This document shows, piece by piece, positions 1 through 8,957 of a stretch of 64,000 nucleotides of DNA. Source of the DNA: Bryobacter sp. (GTDB lineage Bacteria > Acidobacteriota > Terriglobia > Bryobacterales > Bryobacteraceae); assembly GCA_022843625.1 (NCBI GenBank), contig JALHNH010000025.1, positions 1 through 64,000 of the forward strand. Reading direction: 5' to 3'. How positions within the stretch are numbered: position 1 is the stretch's first letter; the number at the start of each line of letters is the position of its first letter. The translations under genes were made by a program, and so were the position numbers. Under the pieces are notes generated by a model. It was not told the origin of the DNA. It did no database searches and worked only from the letters and a program-made list of their open reading frames with translations.

Positions 1-108
1 CGTGCCCAGGTGCTGATCACTATGGCTGTGAAGAGCTTCCGCGAAGGCAAGACGATGTACTTCGACGAGAAGACCTGGAAGGTTTCCGACAAGCCCTTCA
101 AGGCTTAA
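1..108 (+). CDS. C-terminal end of a Gfo/Idh/MocA-like oxidoreductase (truncated by window start)
   Basis: Frame 1 reads RAQVLITMAVKSFREGKTMYFDEKTWKVSDKPFKA* ; resembles tails of Gfo/Idh/MocA proteins of Acidobacteria/Planctomycetes. Confidence 0.55.
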   Translation, partial: RAQVLITMAVKSFREGKTMYFDEKTWKVSDKPFKA

Positions 109-133
109 TGCTACTGCGCCGCAAGGTATGCAG

Positions 134-159
134 GCCCCGCCCCACAGGGCGGGGCTTTT
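134..159 (+). terminator. Rho-independent terminator
   Basis: GCCCCGCCC-CACA-GGGCGGGGC perfect 9-bp stem followed by TTTT. Confidence 0.85.
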
Positions 160-182
160 CCGTCTCCCCCCATGATTTACCC

Positions 183-1226
183 ATGATTTACCGCCTTGAA
201 ATCGAGAACTTCGCTTCCTTCCGGGATGCTCAGGTGCTCGACCTGCACTTCCATGCCAGCCTTCCCCCGGATCCACGTATATACGCCGAGTTGTTCCCTG
301 GTGCCGGTGCTTACATTCCCAAAGTGGTGAGCGTCTTTGGCGCGAATGCTTCGGGCAAGACAAACATCCTGCTTGCGTTGGAATTCGCACTCAAGGTGGC
401 GGCCCGCCGCGAAAATTCACCCTCCGCCTGCTTCCCCTTCAACAGCCCGGACACCTTCCACGAGCCCACCCGTCTGGCCATTGAGTTTTCTGCTCCCATC
501 CCAGACTCCAACCAGTTTGCCCTATTCCGATATCTGCTCATCGTGGAGGCGGCCACCCGGTCAGGGCTTATCATCAAGCACGAATCCCTCCGGCACAAGC
601 CCGATGGCCGAGGGCACTGGCAGCGCCTCGAAAACTTCTCCACCGATTGGGCCCAACGCGTCGCCCTGCGCAGCCCGCTGCTTGGCCACGCCCCTGACCA
701 ACTTGTCCACCAGATCCTGTCGAGTGAGCCCGATTCCCTGCTCCAGCTCAATCGCCAGCTTCCCCGCTTTTGCCTGGGCGTTGAGAGGATGTCTTACCAA
801 TACACGCCACAGGGTCCGCAGGCTCGATTCGCGCATCAGGGGATGAAGCAGGAAATCCCCTGGAGCCTTGAAAGCGGTGGCACCCGTGCCTTTGTGCGCG
901 CCTTTCCGTTTCTCAATGCTGCGCTCCGTCAAGGTTCTCTTTGCGCCTTGGATGATCTTGATGCCACGCTTCACCCCTTGCTGGTCCCAAAACTGCTTGA
1001 CTGGTTTTATACGCCTGAATCCGGCCATCCAACAGGCTCTCAGCTTTGGTTCACCACGCACAGCACGATCCTGCTTGAAGAGCTGACCCGGGATCAGGTG
1101 ATCCTTTGCAACAAAGATTCACAAGGCTGCAGTACCATCACGCAGCTTAGAAACACGAAGGCCCGCCAGCGCGACAACCTGTTTCGCAAGTACCTCGCTG
1201 GCGATTACGGGGGAGTACCGGATTGA
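183..1226 (+). CDS. AAA family ATPase (AAA15/AbiL-like, ABC-type ATPase core)
   Basis: Walker A GANASGKT, Walker B-like LCALDDLDATLHP, switch His FTTHST; start moved to ATG at 183 (MIYRLEIENFASF) because the ORF-track start lies before and across the terminator hairpin. Confidence 0.8.
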   Translation: MIYRLEIENFASFRDAQVLDLHFHASLPPDPRIYAELFPGAGAYIPKVVSVFGANASGKTNILLALEFALKVAARRENSPSACFPFNSPDTFHEPTRLAIEFSAPIPDSNQFALFRYLLIVEAATRSGLIIKHESLRHKPDGRGHWQRLENFSTDWAQRVALRSPLLGHAPDQLVHQILSSEPDSLLQLNRQLPRFCLGVERMSYQYTPQGPQARFAHQGMKQEIPWSLESGGTRAFVRAFPFLNAALRQGSLCALDDLDATLHPLLVPKLLDWFYTPESGHPTGSQLWFTTHSTILLEELTRDQVILCNKDSQGCSTITQLRNTKARQRDNLFRKYLAGDYGGVPD

Positions 1227-1245
1227 GTTCCAGCCAGGATAGAAA

Positions 1246-1276
1246 ACGCCCCGCCGGCCTTAAGCCTTCGGGGCGT
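1246..1276. terminator. Hairpin between convergent genes; T-run only on the minus strand
   Basis: ACGCCCCG ... CGGGGCGT stem with inner palindrome GGCTTAAGGCC; minus strand continues TTTTC. Confidence 0.65.
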
Positions 1277-1365
1277 CTCACTAGTCGATCTTTATTCTCC
1301 GTCCTGGAGTTCAAGCCACAAGGGAGGACCGATTCCAAATTGGACCAAGTGTCCTTGGATTGCGC

Positions 1366-1605
1366 TCAGGGGCGGCCACGAATCCAGGCAATGCCACCGA
1401 GCCCAGTGATTAGCAGCGCCATGGAAGACGGCTCCGGAATACTGTCGCCCGAGCTATCGGCTACACCCAATGCACCAATGGTGAAGGCGCGGTAACCTTC
1501 CAAGGCGTCATCCTGAAAGGTCAGTGATAACCAGTAGGGCGCTGGCGACAGCGGTGCAGCATCAACTTTGGTCCAAACTATCAGGGAAAGAGACCGTTCA
1601 CACAT
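1366..1605 (-). pseudogene. Remnant of a PEP-CTERM sorting-domain protein
   Basis: C-terminus IPEPSSMALLITGLGGIAWIRGRP* is a PEP-CTERM signal, but there is no N-terminal signal peptide and the frame stays open into the upstream gene without a clear start. Confidence 0.5.
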
Positions 1606-1624
1606 TGCGGAACAGTAGTCATTT

Positions 1625-2269
1625 TCAGCGTGTCGAGTGCAGCTTTTGCACTTTCCTTGCAGTTAATAAACAAGACAGACCACCTGCCAATAACCACACG
1701 CTATTGCCCTCTGGCACGCTCGTATCGACTGCTACAACCGAAACGCTATCGATCACCGGGCCCCAGAACCCAGCTCCATTGAGTGAAGAAAATGAAACAG
1801 TGCTGGTTGCGCTCACCGCATTGAATAGCAATGAGTATTCAGTCCATACCATTGCGAACTGTGGCGAACTGGTCAAGATGATGTCAAGATCAAGTCCGCT
1901 TCCTAAGCTCGCTCGCATCGATCTTGTACCCAGCCCGGAAACCGTCGGGGCTGCGGCGAAAAACCTCAGTAAATAAGTCGACCCGATGACGCTGCTAAAC
2001 GATTGTTGCAACACGCCTGTGCCCGACGTTCCACCATTGAGGTTCAGATCCACCGCACGGGTCCCATCGTGCATCGGGCCAAACTCGACGTTGTTGTGCC
2101 AGTCTACGGCGACTCCCAGCACGCTCCAACCCGTCAAATTCGTCTGTCCCGCCGCTACTCGAGTAAAACTACTACCCGTAAAGGTTCCGGTTTCAAAACT
2201 CCCATTTGTGATTAGATTTGCCGCAGCGACTGAGGAGCAAAGCAGAAGCAAACCAAGAAATCTGTTCAT
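1625..2269 (-). CDS. Exported DUF642-like / PEP-CTERM-type protein
   Basis: Signal peptide MNRFLGLLLLCSSVAAA; ANLITNGSFETGTF start typical of DUF642-like proteins; VPEGNSVWLLAGGLSCLLTARKVQ resembles a PEP-CTERM tail. Confidence 0.65.
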   Translation of the reverse strand: MNRFLGLLLLCSSVAAANLITNGSFETGTFTGSSFTRVAAGQTNLTGWSVLGVAVDWHNNVEFGPMHDGTRAVDLNLNGGTSGTGVLQQSFSSVIGSTYLLRFFAAAPTVSGLGTRSMRASLGSGLDLDIILTSSPQFAMVWTEYSLLFNAVSATSTVSFSSLNGAGFWGPVIDSVSVVAVDTSVPEGNSVWLLAGGLSCLLTARKVQKLHSTR

Positions 2270-2549
2270 ATCATTTCACCTTAAAAGTATTCTGATCGGC
2301 CAGAGCAGACCCCGAAAGAGGGGACGGAAGCCGCCGACACCAACCGGAGGCACAGAGAAAAGCAGCACCCACAAAAAGAGAAGCGAAGCCGCTTACCAAA
2401 TGAGGACAGAGTTTTTTACGAAATCTGATTAAAAACTCCGAGCGCGGTGCACTCCGGCTGGCTAAGATGTTTCGACCTTGAAGTGTTTACGCGAAGGCTC
2501 GCAAATAGAGCTCGGTTACAGGGAAATAGTCGCTTGATAATCTGTATCC

Positions 2550-3536
2550 ATGCACTCATTTTTAGCGGTAACTCTGCTTCTGTTTGCCTGTGTTTGCCAC
2601 GCCGCAGGTGCGAACAGTCAGGAGGAGACAATGCAGCGCATTCGGGACCTGGAAGATCGACTGGCCAGGGCGGAAGCGCTGATCCAGCAGTTGATGACAC
2701 GCGCGGGAGCGCCGCCGGTCGTTGAGAGTGCGGCAAATATCGTGGCACCGGTGGCAGCGCCGGAAGTGAGCCGATCAGAACGTCAAACGATGACCGGTGA
2801 GCGTGGCATGCCGCAGGAGTTGCTCCCCAACCTCGGATTGATCGGAGCGTCCAGCAGTTTCTCAGCCGGAATTCATAGCGGGCCTTATTCGAGTGGCCGG
2901 GGTACTTACTTGAGCGGAGGGGTATCTTTGCCTTTGATGAAGGCGCCTGGGGGGCAGTTACTTTACGATTTTTCCGCCGGACTCAGCAGAAGCGATAGTC
3001 CACTAACGATTACATCGAATGTAGCCCAAGTGGCCAACCTGGCTGTACTGGGCCCGGGGCAACTCACCGATGCATTGCAGGGCACCGGTGCTGCGCCTTT
3101 CCCGGTGCAGGTTTCCAGCCGCTCCAAAGTCGATGTTTTGCAGGTGATTCCTTTTGGATTGAAGTACCAAAACGCAAGCCTGAGCCGCTGGCGATTGCGG
3201 CCTTATGTCGTAATGGGCTTTGGTCTTTTTGTGACCATCAGCAATCAAACCACGCTTACCGGTCTGCGCAATGCCCCCGCGCTGAATGCGCTCTTCGGAA
3301 ACGGTGCGCCTTTTGGCGGAGCGCTGATTGGAGGACAGATCGCAGCAGCCAAAGAGTTGACAGCGCTTGGATTGCCCTCGGGGCAAGGGGGCATCTCGCC
3401 GGGCTTCCAGACTGGCGGTGGCATTGAGTGGCGCGTCAAGCCCCGGTTGTCCTGGGGACTGGACATGCGCTGGAACAAGCTTGGCAATGGCGCCAACTTT
3501 TTCACGATTGCCCCCAGAGGATCATTCCATTTCTAA
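2550..3536 (+). CDS. Putative outer-membrane beta-barrel protein with N-terminal coiled coil
   Basis: Signal peptide, short coiled coil (QRIRDLEDRLARAEALIQQL), then beta-rich segment ending in aromatic ...APRGSFHF*. Confidence 0.5.
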   Translation: MHSFLAVTLLLFACVCHAAGANSQEETMQRIRDLEDRLARAEALIQQLMTRAGAPPVVESAANIVAPVAAPEVSRSERQTMTGERGMPQELLPNLGLIGASSSFSAGIHSGPYSSGRGTYLSGGVSLPLMKAPGGQLLYDFSAGLSRSDSPLTITSNVAQVANLAVLGPGQLTDALQGTGAAPFPVQVSSRSKVDVLQVIPFGLKYQNASLSRWRLRPYVVMGFGLFVTISNQTTLTGLRNAPALNALFGNGAPFGGALIGGQIAAAKELTALGLPSGQGGISPGFQTGGGIEWRVKPRLSWGLDMRWNKLGNGANFFTIAPRGSFHF

Positions 3537-3539
3537 AAG

Positions 3540-4622
3540 CTAGATGGCACCAAAGAGCAATTTGTGTCCACGGGCAACCACACTCCCACCTGGGGGCTCG
3601 TCGGTAATAGCAAAACCAGTGGCGTCGATGAGTGCCGGTGTTGGCGGAGACTGCAAGAAGCCACGCCCCTGAGCATCTATTTTCATCAAGCCACCACTGA
3701 CGATCGAAGGTGAGCCCTTACGCAGGATCCAGAGCTGATAACATTTTTGATCTGGCAGTTTGGGTAGATCGTGTGCCAACACAAGGAGCCCCCCCTGCCG
3801 GGAATACAGGGCGCGGGCCGAAGAATTTTGAGAGGCGCGGTCTACACTGGCCAACTCGACTTGCTTCATTCCGTTCGATTCTATGGTGCGAAAGGCGTTG
3901 CGATAGTCTTCGAGCACTTTCTTTTGGACAGCAGCGTCTATCTCAAGACCTGCGACGCGGGCATTCACCTGCTCCAGCCTCTTGTCTCTAGCCTGTTGAA
4001 GCTCAGCCAATTGCTTCTGTTGAGCTTGATTGAGAGCCTCGAGTTGTTGAAGCCGTTCCCGATAAAGGTTCAGTTGCCTGTCTTTCTCCGGGTCTTCTAC
4101 TTTCACCACGATTGGTTCAGGTTGTGGAACAGGAACGAGAGGCTTGACAGAAACGGCAACTTCTACTGGCTTAGGTTTGGCCAGGTTTTGTTCCAGCTCA
4201 TGAATGCGCTTCTGCAGATTTGGATTGGGGTCGACAACGCGGGTTGTCTCGATTCGCTCGGGAATGGGAACGGAAACCGTTATCGGGGCAGGCCGATTGA
4301 AGCCCATCCATGCGGCAAAAGCAAAGCTTGCGGCTGCAAGCAGCCAGGGAGCAAAAGAAGTGCGACGGGGTACAGGCATTGCCACTACTTTGGTCTTGCC
4401 TACATAGCTGGCAAGTTTGTCTTCTACCAATTGGCTGGGGGCTTGCCCAGGCAGGCTGGCGCCCAGGGCCAATGCGGCGGATTGTGATTTTGCAAACAAG
4501 GTCTCACACTCGGGGCAACCTGTGCGCAAGTGAGTTACGAGGGGTGCGGCAGCCTGGGGCGTTAAAGCACCAAGCGCCAGGCCATCCCAATCCGAATTCT
4601 GCATCTGGCAATTCAAATTCAT
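3540..4622 (-). CDS. Anti-sigma factor with zinc-finger-like N-terminus, TM segment, coiled coil and RskA-type C-terminal domain
   Basis: HLRTGCPEC motif, TM segment FAPWLLAAASFAFAAW, RskA-like QLWILRKGSPSIVSGG; 4-bp overlap with upstream sigma gene. Confidence 0.75.
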   Translation of the reverse strand: MNLNCQMQNSDWDGLALGALTPQAAAPLVTHLRTGCPECETLFAKSQSAALALGASLPGQAPSQLVEDKLASYVGKTKVVAMPVPRRTSFAPWLLAAASFAFAAWMGFNRPAPITVSVPIPERIETTRVVDPNPNLQKRIHELEQNLAKPKPVEVAVSVKPLVPVPQPEPIVVKVEDPEKDRQLNLYRERLQQLEALNQAQQKQLAELQQARDKRLEQVNARVAGLEIDAAVQKKVLEDYRNAFRTIESNGMKQVELASVDRASQNSSARALYSRQGGLLVLAHDLPKLPDQKCYQLWILRKGSPSIVSGGLMKIDAQGRGFLQSPPTPALIDATGFAITDEPPGGSVVARGHKLLFGAI

Positions 4623-5191
4623 TTCGACTGCAACAATCCGAGACTCATTGCATGCTTGAGTTTTTGCATGCCGAGGCGGATTCGAGTCTTAACAGTACCG
4701 AGAGATTCTCCCAGAGCTTCAGCCAATTCAGGATGAGTTAGCCCTTCGAAATAGGAAAGTTCCAAAACCCGTTTTTGTTCTTCGGGCAAGGTTTCCAGTA
4801 TCTGGCGCACCGAATGGATGGTTTCTGCGTCCAAACGGTGTTCTGTCAGTGACGCAAGTTCAACCTGAGTCTCTACATCAGGGTATACGTAGAAACTGGC
4901 CCTCCGGGATTCTTTTCGCTTATGATCAAGCGAAATATTTCTTGCGACCGTTAATAGCCAAGGCAAAAGTTCGCCCTTGGAGGAGTCGAATTTTTCAGGA
5001 TGATCCCAAAGTTTCTGGAACAGATCCTGCAAGACCTCTTCTGCAGCGGGGCGGTCCTGAAGGATTCGCAGGACCAAAGCAAAGACGCGCAAGCGGTAGC
5101 GGCGGTAGAGAGCCATCAAGGCATCCCCTTCCCGGGCCCTGACCCGGAGGAGAAGTTCGTTGTCGCTCAATTCATTGAGGTCTTCGCTCAT
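4619..5191 (-). CDS. RNA polymerase ECF-type sigma-70 factor
   Basis: Region 2 (ALVLRILQDRPAAEEVLQDLFQKLW) and region 4 (LPEEQKRVLELSYFEGLTHPELAEALGESLGTVKTRIRLGMQKL). Confidence 0.9.
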   Translation of the reverse strand: MSEDLNELSDNELLLRVRAREGDALMALYRRYRLRVFALVLRILQDRPAAEEVLQDLFQKLWDHPEKFDSSKGELLPWLLTVARNISLDHKRKESRRASFYVYPDVETQVELASLTEHRLDAETIHSVRQILETLPEEQKRVLELSYFEGLTHPELAEALGESLGTVKTRIRLGMQKLKHAMSLGLLQSK

Positions 5192-5238
5192 TGAACAAAA
5201 GATGCCAGGGATTCGCTTTTAGATCTATGATTTTTAAT

Positions 5239-7605
5239 CTAGAACCAGAAGCGGTAACGAAGAGAGACGGTTCTCGGCTGGACCACTCGTGTTCCGACAA
5301 AAGCGCTCTGGAAATTATAAAGTGCCGTTTGATTGGTGAGGTTGGTGGCTTGAGCGGCAATTTCCCATCGCGTTCGTTCGGCGGCTCTGTGCCGGTAGCC
5401 TGCAACCAGATCCGTAATGGTGCGAGGCCGAACTCGAGCAGGAGTCCCGCTTAGATCTACATAAGGAAGCAAGTCGAAGTAGTCAGGATCGGCGGCTACT
5501 TCTGCCGGGTCGGACGGATTGGCGACCAGGCCGGAATCGTAACGTGAAGAGAGAGTACCAAACCAGCCGCGCGAATTGGTGTAGGCAAGTAGTGCGCTGA
5601 CGCCCAATTTCTGGTCGTGGTCAATCACGAAGGGCCCTTGGGAGAGTGCCTCGACAGCTTCGTTGCCAAGGAAGAGGCCACCAGTAAAGGGAGGAGTAGA
5701 GATCGCACGTGCATGGGTGAGGCTGAGGTTGGTGGAGAATCCGCGCCACTGACGGAATTCGATTCGCCCTTCGGCTCCATTGACCCGGATACTGGCAAGG
5801 GTGATCGGGAAGATGATTCCGGTATTGAAGAAGTTGTTGTTGTCCTGCTGGTCGCGAGCATCTTTGTGATAGTAGGTGCCGGAGATGCTGACCCACTTCC
5901 CGGCACCTTGCTGAAAGCCTAATTCATAGAAATTTTGCCGTTCAGGCTGCAATACAACTGCCGCGCGGCCGAGGGTCTGGCGCACGATGGGAGGAGCGAG
6001 GACTGCGGCCGATTCTGAGCTGGAAAGTAGAAGATTCTCATTGGGAGGAGTCTGGTAGAGCCGGTTGTAGGCCGCCCGAAAGACGGTGTTGGTTTCTTTC
6101 AGGTGATATGCGAAGCCGAGGCGGGGCTGCCACTGGCCACCGTTGGCCAGAAACCGATACGAGTCATAGCGCAAGCCGAGAGTCGCGGTGAAGCGTCCGA
6201 GGCGGAAATGATCCTGAAAAAAGCCGCTGCGCATGCTGCCTCTGGCCTGAGCTGCAAACTGAAACGTGCGGCCACCGAGGGGAAGAGTAAAGGCAGCGAG
6301 GTCTGGATCGAAAGCGGGATTGGTGACCGCAAAGCGGAACTCTTCGCGCAGGGGGTAAGTTTGGTAGTCAAGCCCCATGCGGAGTTGATGCCGGCCTTTG
6401 ATTTTGGAGTAGCGGGCGTTGGCGTTGAAAGTGGCGGCTCGCCTGTCCTGCCATGCGGTAACCGGCGTATCGCCATCGCTTGGCAAGAGTTGAGCCCTGG
6501 AAGGCCGCCAACTCAGGTTCAGTTCTGTAGTACTTGTGGGATCGAGAACATGCAACCAGGAACCGGCAATGCTCGAATCGGTCAAGGTTTGGCGCTGTCG
6601 CATCCCGTTTTGATGCTGGCTGCGAAGGTTGGCACTTTCAAAGCCAGCCCTTCCGCCCATTGAGAAGAGACGAACGGTATCACGAGGAGAGGCTTGATAG
6701 TCGAGGCGTGTGAAGAAGCGTTGCGAGTTGCCGCCGTTGTGAAGGTTGTCGAGCGAAACACTGTCAAGATAACGATTACTTTTGACGCCCAGAATCATCG
6801 CTGTCCAGGACAGCTTGCCGCTTTCTCCGGCCAGTTGCACTGTTTGACTCAGAGCATCGAATTGACCGGCTTGTCCACTTAAGCTTCCTGTAAATTTACG
6901 CCCGAGACCGAAGCCGGACCGGGTGGTGATCTGCGCTACTGCGCTGACCTTGTTGCCATATTCGGCAGGAATGTTGCCTGTGTAGAGTTCCAGTGTTTCG
7001 ACGAGGGCAGGGTCAATAGCATTGGCAAAGGCACCACCCAATTGGTCGCTGATTGGCATACCGTCAACGACGAAGGTCATCTGATTGTGAGCCCCTCTGG
7101 GGTGGATTGCGCCGTTGGCATTCTGGGCAAAACCGGGGAAGGTGGCGAGCACTTGTTCGATGCCCCGGGAGCCTCCGCCTTTGGCCAACTGCTCAATCGA
7201 CTCCCGCGATATCAAAGTTCTGCTGCCTGTTTGCTCTGGATCGACGGCTACATCCGTCTTCTCAAGTACGATCAGGCTTTCGCTGGCACCGGCGATGGAA
7301 AGGACAAAATCGAGATTTTCCGGGATATTGGAACGCAGAGAAACTACCCGCTGCTGCGGTTCGAAATTCGGCGCTTTCACCGTAATACGGAAGCGTTGCC
7401 AGGGCAAGTTGGAAAAACGCAAACGCCCGTCTGCGTTGGTAGAGCGCTCTTGCTGAGCACCACCGGCTTCAAGACTAAGGGTCACTTGCGCAGCAGGAAT
7501 CGGGCCGCCAGATGCGTCTCTTACCGTTAAATCGAGAACTGCGCCGCTTTGAGCACTTAAGCACAGCACGCACACAAATGTAGCAACAGGTAAGCGAAAG
7601 AGCAT
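5239..7605 (-). CDS. TonB-dependent receptor with N-terminal carboxypeptidase-regulatory-like domain
   Basis: Signal peptide MLFRLPVATFVCVLCLSAQ (downstream of the ORF-track start), CarboxypepD_reg-like domain, plug (GGSRGIEQVLATFPGF), C-terminal RYRFWF*. Confidence 0.85.
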   Translation of the reverse strand: MLFRLPVATFVCVLCLSAQSGAVLDLTVRDASGGPIPAAQVTLSLEAGGAQQERSTNADGRLRFSNLPWQRFRITVKAPNFEPQQRVVSLRSNIPENLDFVLSIAGASESLIVLEKTDVAVDPEQTGSRTLISRESIEQLAKGGGSRGIEQVLATFPGFAQNANGAIHPRGAHNQMTFVVDGMPISDQLGGAFANAIDPALVETLELYTGNIPAEYGNKVSAVAQITTRSGFGLGRKFTGSLSGQAGQFDALSQTVQLAGESGKLSWTAMILGVKSNRYLDSVSLDNLHNGGNSQRFFTRLDYQASPRDTVRLFSMGGRAGFESANLRSQHQNGMRQRQTLTDSSIAGSWLHVLDPTSTTELNLSWRPSRAQLLPSDGDTPVTAWQDRRAATFNANARYSKIKGRHQLRMGLDYQTYPLREEFRFAVTNPAFDPDLAAFTLPLGGRTFQFAAQARGSMRSGFFQDHFRLGRFTATLGLRYDSYRFLANGGQWQPRLGFAYHLKETNTVFRAAYNRLYQTPPNENLLLSSSESAAVLAPPIVRQTLGRAAVVLQPERQNFYELGFQQGAGKWVSISGTYYHKDARDQQDNNNFFNTGIIFPITLASIRVNGAEGRIEFRQWRGFSTNLSLTHARAISTPPFTGGLFLGNEAVEALSQGPFVIDHDQKLGVSALLAYTNSRGWFGTLSSRYDSGLVANPSDPAEVAADPDYFDLLPYVDLSGTPARVRPRTITDLVAGYRHRAAERTRWEIAAQATNLTNQTALYNFQSAFVGTRVVQPRTVSLRYRFWF

Positions 7606-7654
7606 AACGCCTACTTCGACATTACACTTAACTGTAGTTAACGTCAACGGAAAT

Positions 7655-8953
7655 CTATGGTTTTTTCATTCGATCCAGCACGGGCTGGAGTGTGCGGCGA
7701 GCCGCCGTTGCGGCGGGATCGAGTCCTGGTTGGAGGGGACGCTGTTCGAGAGGATCGGCGGGAATATCGAAGAGACGGCCATCCCGGTACAGCTTGAAGC
7801 GTTTGTTGCGGACCCATTCTTCGAGCTGGAACTGGTCTTTGTCCCAGCCTGGACGAGGATCGTGCCAGCAATAGATCCAGTCGCGAGGATTGCTCTTTTC
7901 GCCCTTGATCTGAGGAAGAAAACTTCGACCATCCAGCGAAAGGGTCTTTGGTGGATTGATTCCGGCGGCATCGAGCATGGTGGGCAGGAAGTCAGTTGTG
8001 TCAATCAGGTCGTCGCAGACTCTGCCCTTGGGAGAAGTACCCCGCCAATAACCGAGAAGCGGAACGTGTGTACCGGCATCCGTAGGAAGGCCCTTGCCAC
8101 CGCGAATGGCTCGATCTCCCATCTGAGAAGTAATCTCCTGAGGAGTACCGTTATCGCCGAGAAAAAGAACGATTGTATTGTCGAGCGAGCCTTGCTTATC
8201 CAGGCCATCCAGGAGCCTGCCCATAATGTCGTCCATGTACTCCACCATGTCTTTAAAGTAAGCTCGATCCTTCTTCAGCCTCTGGGTTTTCCACCCGTCG
8301 CTCTTTGGCGTGGGATTAAAAGGGTCGTGAGTGAGAGCCATCGGGTAGTAAGCAAAGACCGGCTCTCGACGGTGGGAATCAAAGAACGAAAGCAGATGCT
8401 GCGACCAGTGATCGTCGCCGTACTCATCCTTAACTGACTTGAAGAGTTTGCCGTTCTCCTCATAGGTTGGGTCGCCGTATCGTGAACCTTTGTCTTCGGT
8501 GTGGCCGGCATGCCAAACCGAATAGCTCTCGAAGCCTGCATCTTTGATGAGTTGGCCCTTGCCGCGCTGCTCTGGTTGATAGTCAGGCGGATTGTAGCTC
8601 CAGAACTGCCATTTGCCGGCTATCGCGGTTCTGTATCCGGCGCTCAGCATACGGTGGCCAAAGGTGGTGGTTTGGGGATCCATGATGCCGAATCCCTTCC
8701 AGTTGCGATTGTTGTAGAGTCCCGTCATCAATTGAACACGAGTTGGGGTGCACAGGGGCTGAGAGTAGCCGTTGGTGAAGCGAACGCCATTTGCGGCCAT
8801 GCGGTCCAGATTTGGAGTTCGATAAGAAGTACCACCATTGCAACCCAGGCACTCGTAGCCCAGGTCATCGGCAAGGACAAGAAGAATGTTCGGCCTTCGT
8901 CGCTGTTGCGCAGCGGCGCTGCCTAAAGCGGAAAGAAAGCCTCGGCGGTTCAT
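7655..8953 (-). CDS. Sulfatase (arylsulfatase family), Tat-like leader
   Basis: MNRRGFLSALGSAAAQ leader; PNILLVLADDLGYECLG; CTPTR formylglycine motif. Confidence 0.9.
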   Translation of the reverse strand: MNRRGFLSALGSAAAQQRRRPNILLVLADDLGYECLGCNGGTSYRTPNLDRMAANGVRFTNGYSQPLCTPTRVQLMTGLYNNRNWKGFGIMDPQTTTFGHRMLSAGYRTAIAGKWQFWSYNPPDYQPEQRGKGQLIKDAGFESYSVWHAGHTEDKGSRYGDPTYEENGKLFKSVKDEYGDDHWSQHLLSFFDSHRREPVFAYYPMALTHDPFNPTPKSDGWKTQRLKKDRAYFKDMVEYMDDIMGRLLDGLDKQGSLDNTIVLFLGDNGTPQEITSQMGDRAIRGGKGLPTDAGTHVPLLGYWRGTSPKGRVCDDLIDTTDFLPTMLDAAGINPPKTLSLDGRSFLPQIKGEKSNPRDWIYCWHDPRPGWDKDQFQLEEWVRNKRFKLYRDGRLFDIPADPLEQRPLQPGLDPAATAARRTLQPVLDRMKKP

Positions 8954-8957
8954 TGAG

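Noticed and set aside
1606-1627. TGA end of the DUF642-like gene as another Sec codon joining the PEP-CTERM fragment
   Set aside because: The two ORFs are in different frames and no Cys-dependent family or SECIS-like hairpin is involved.
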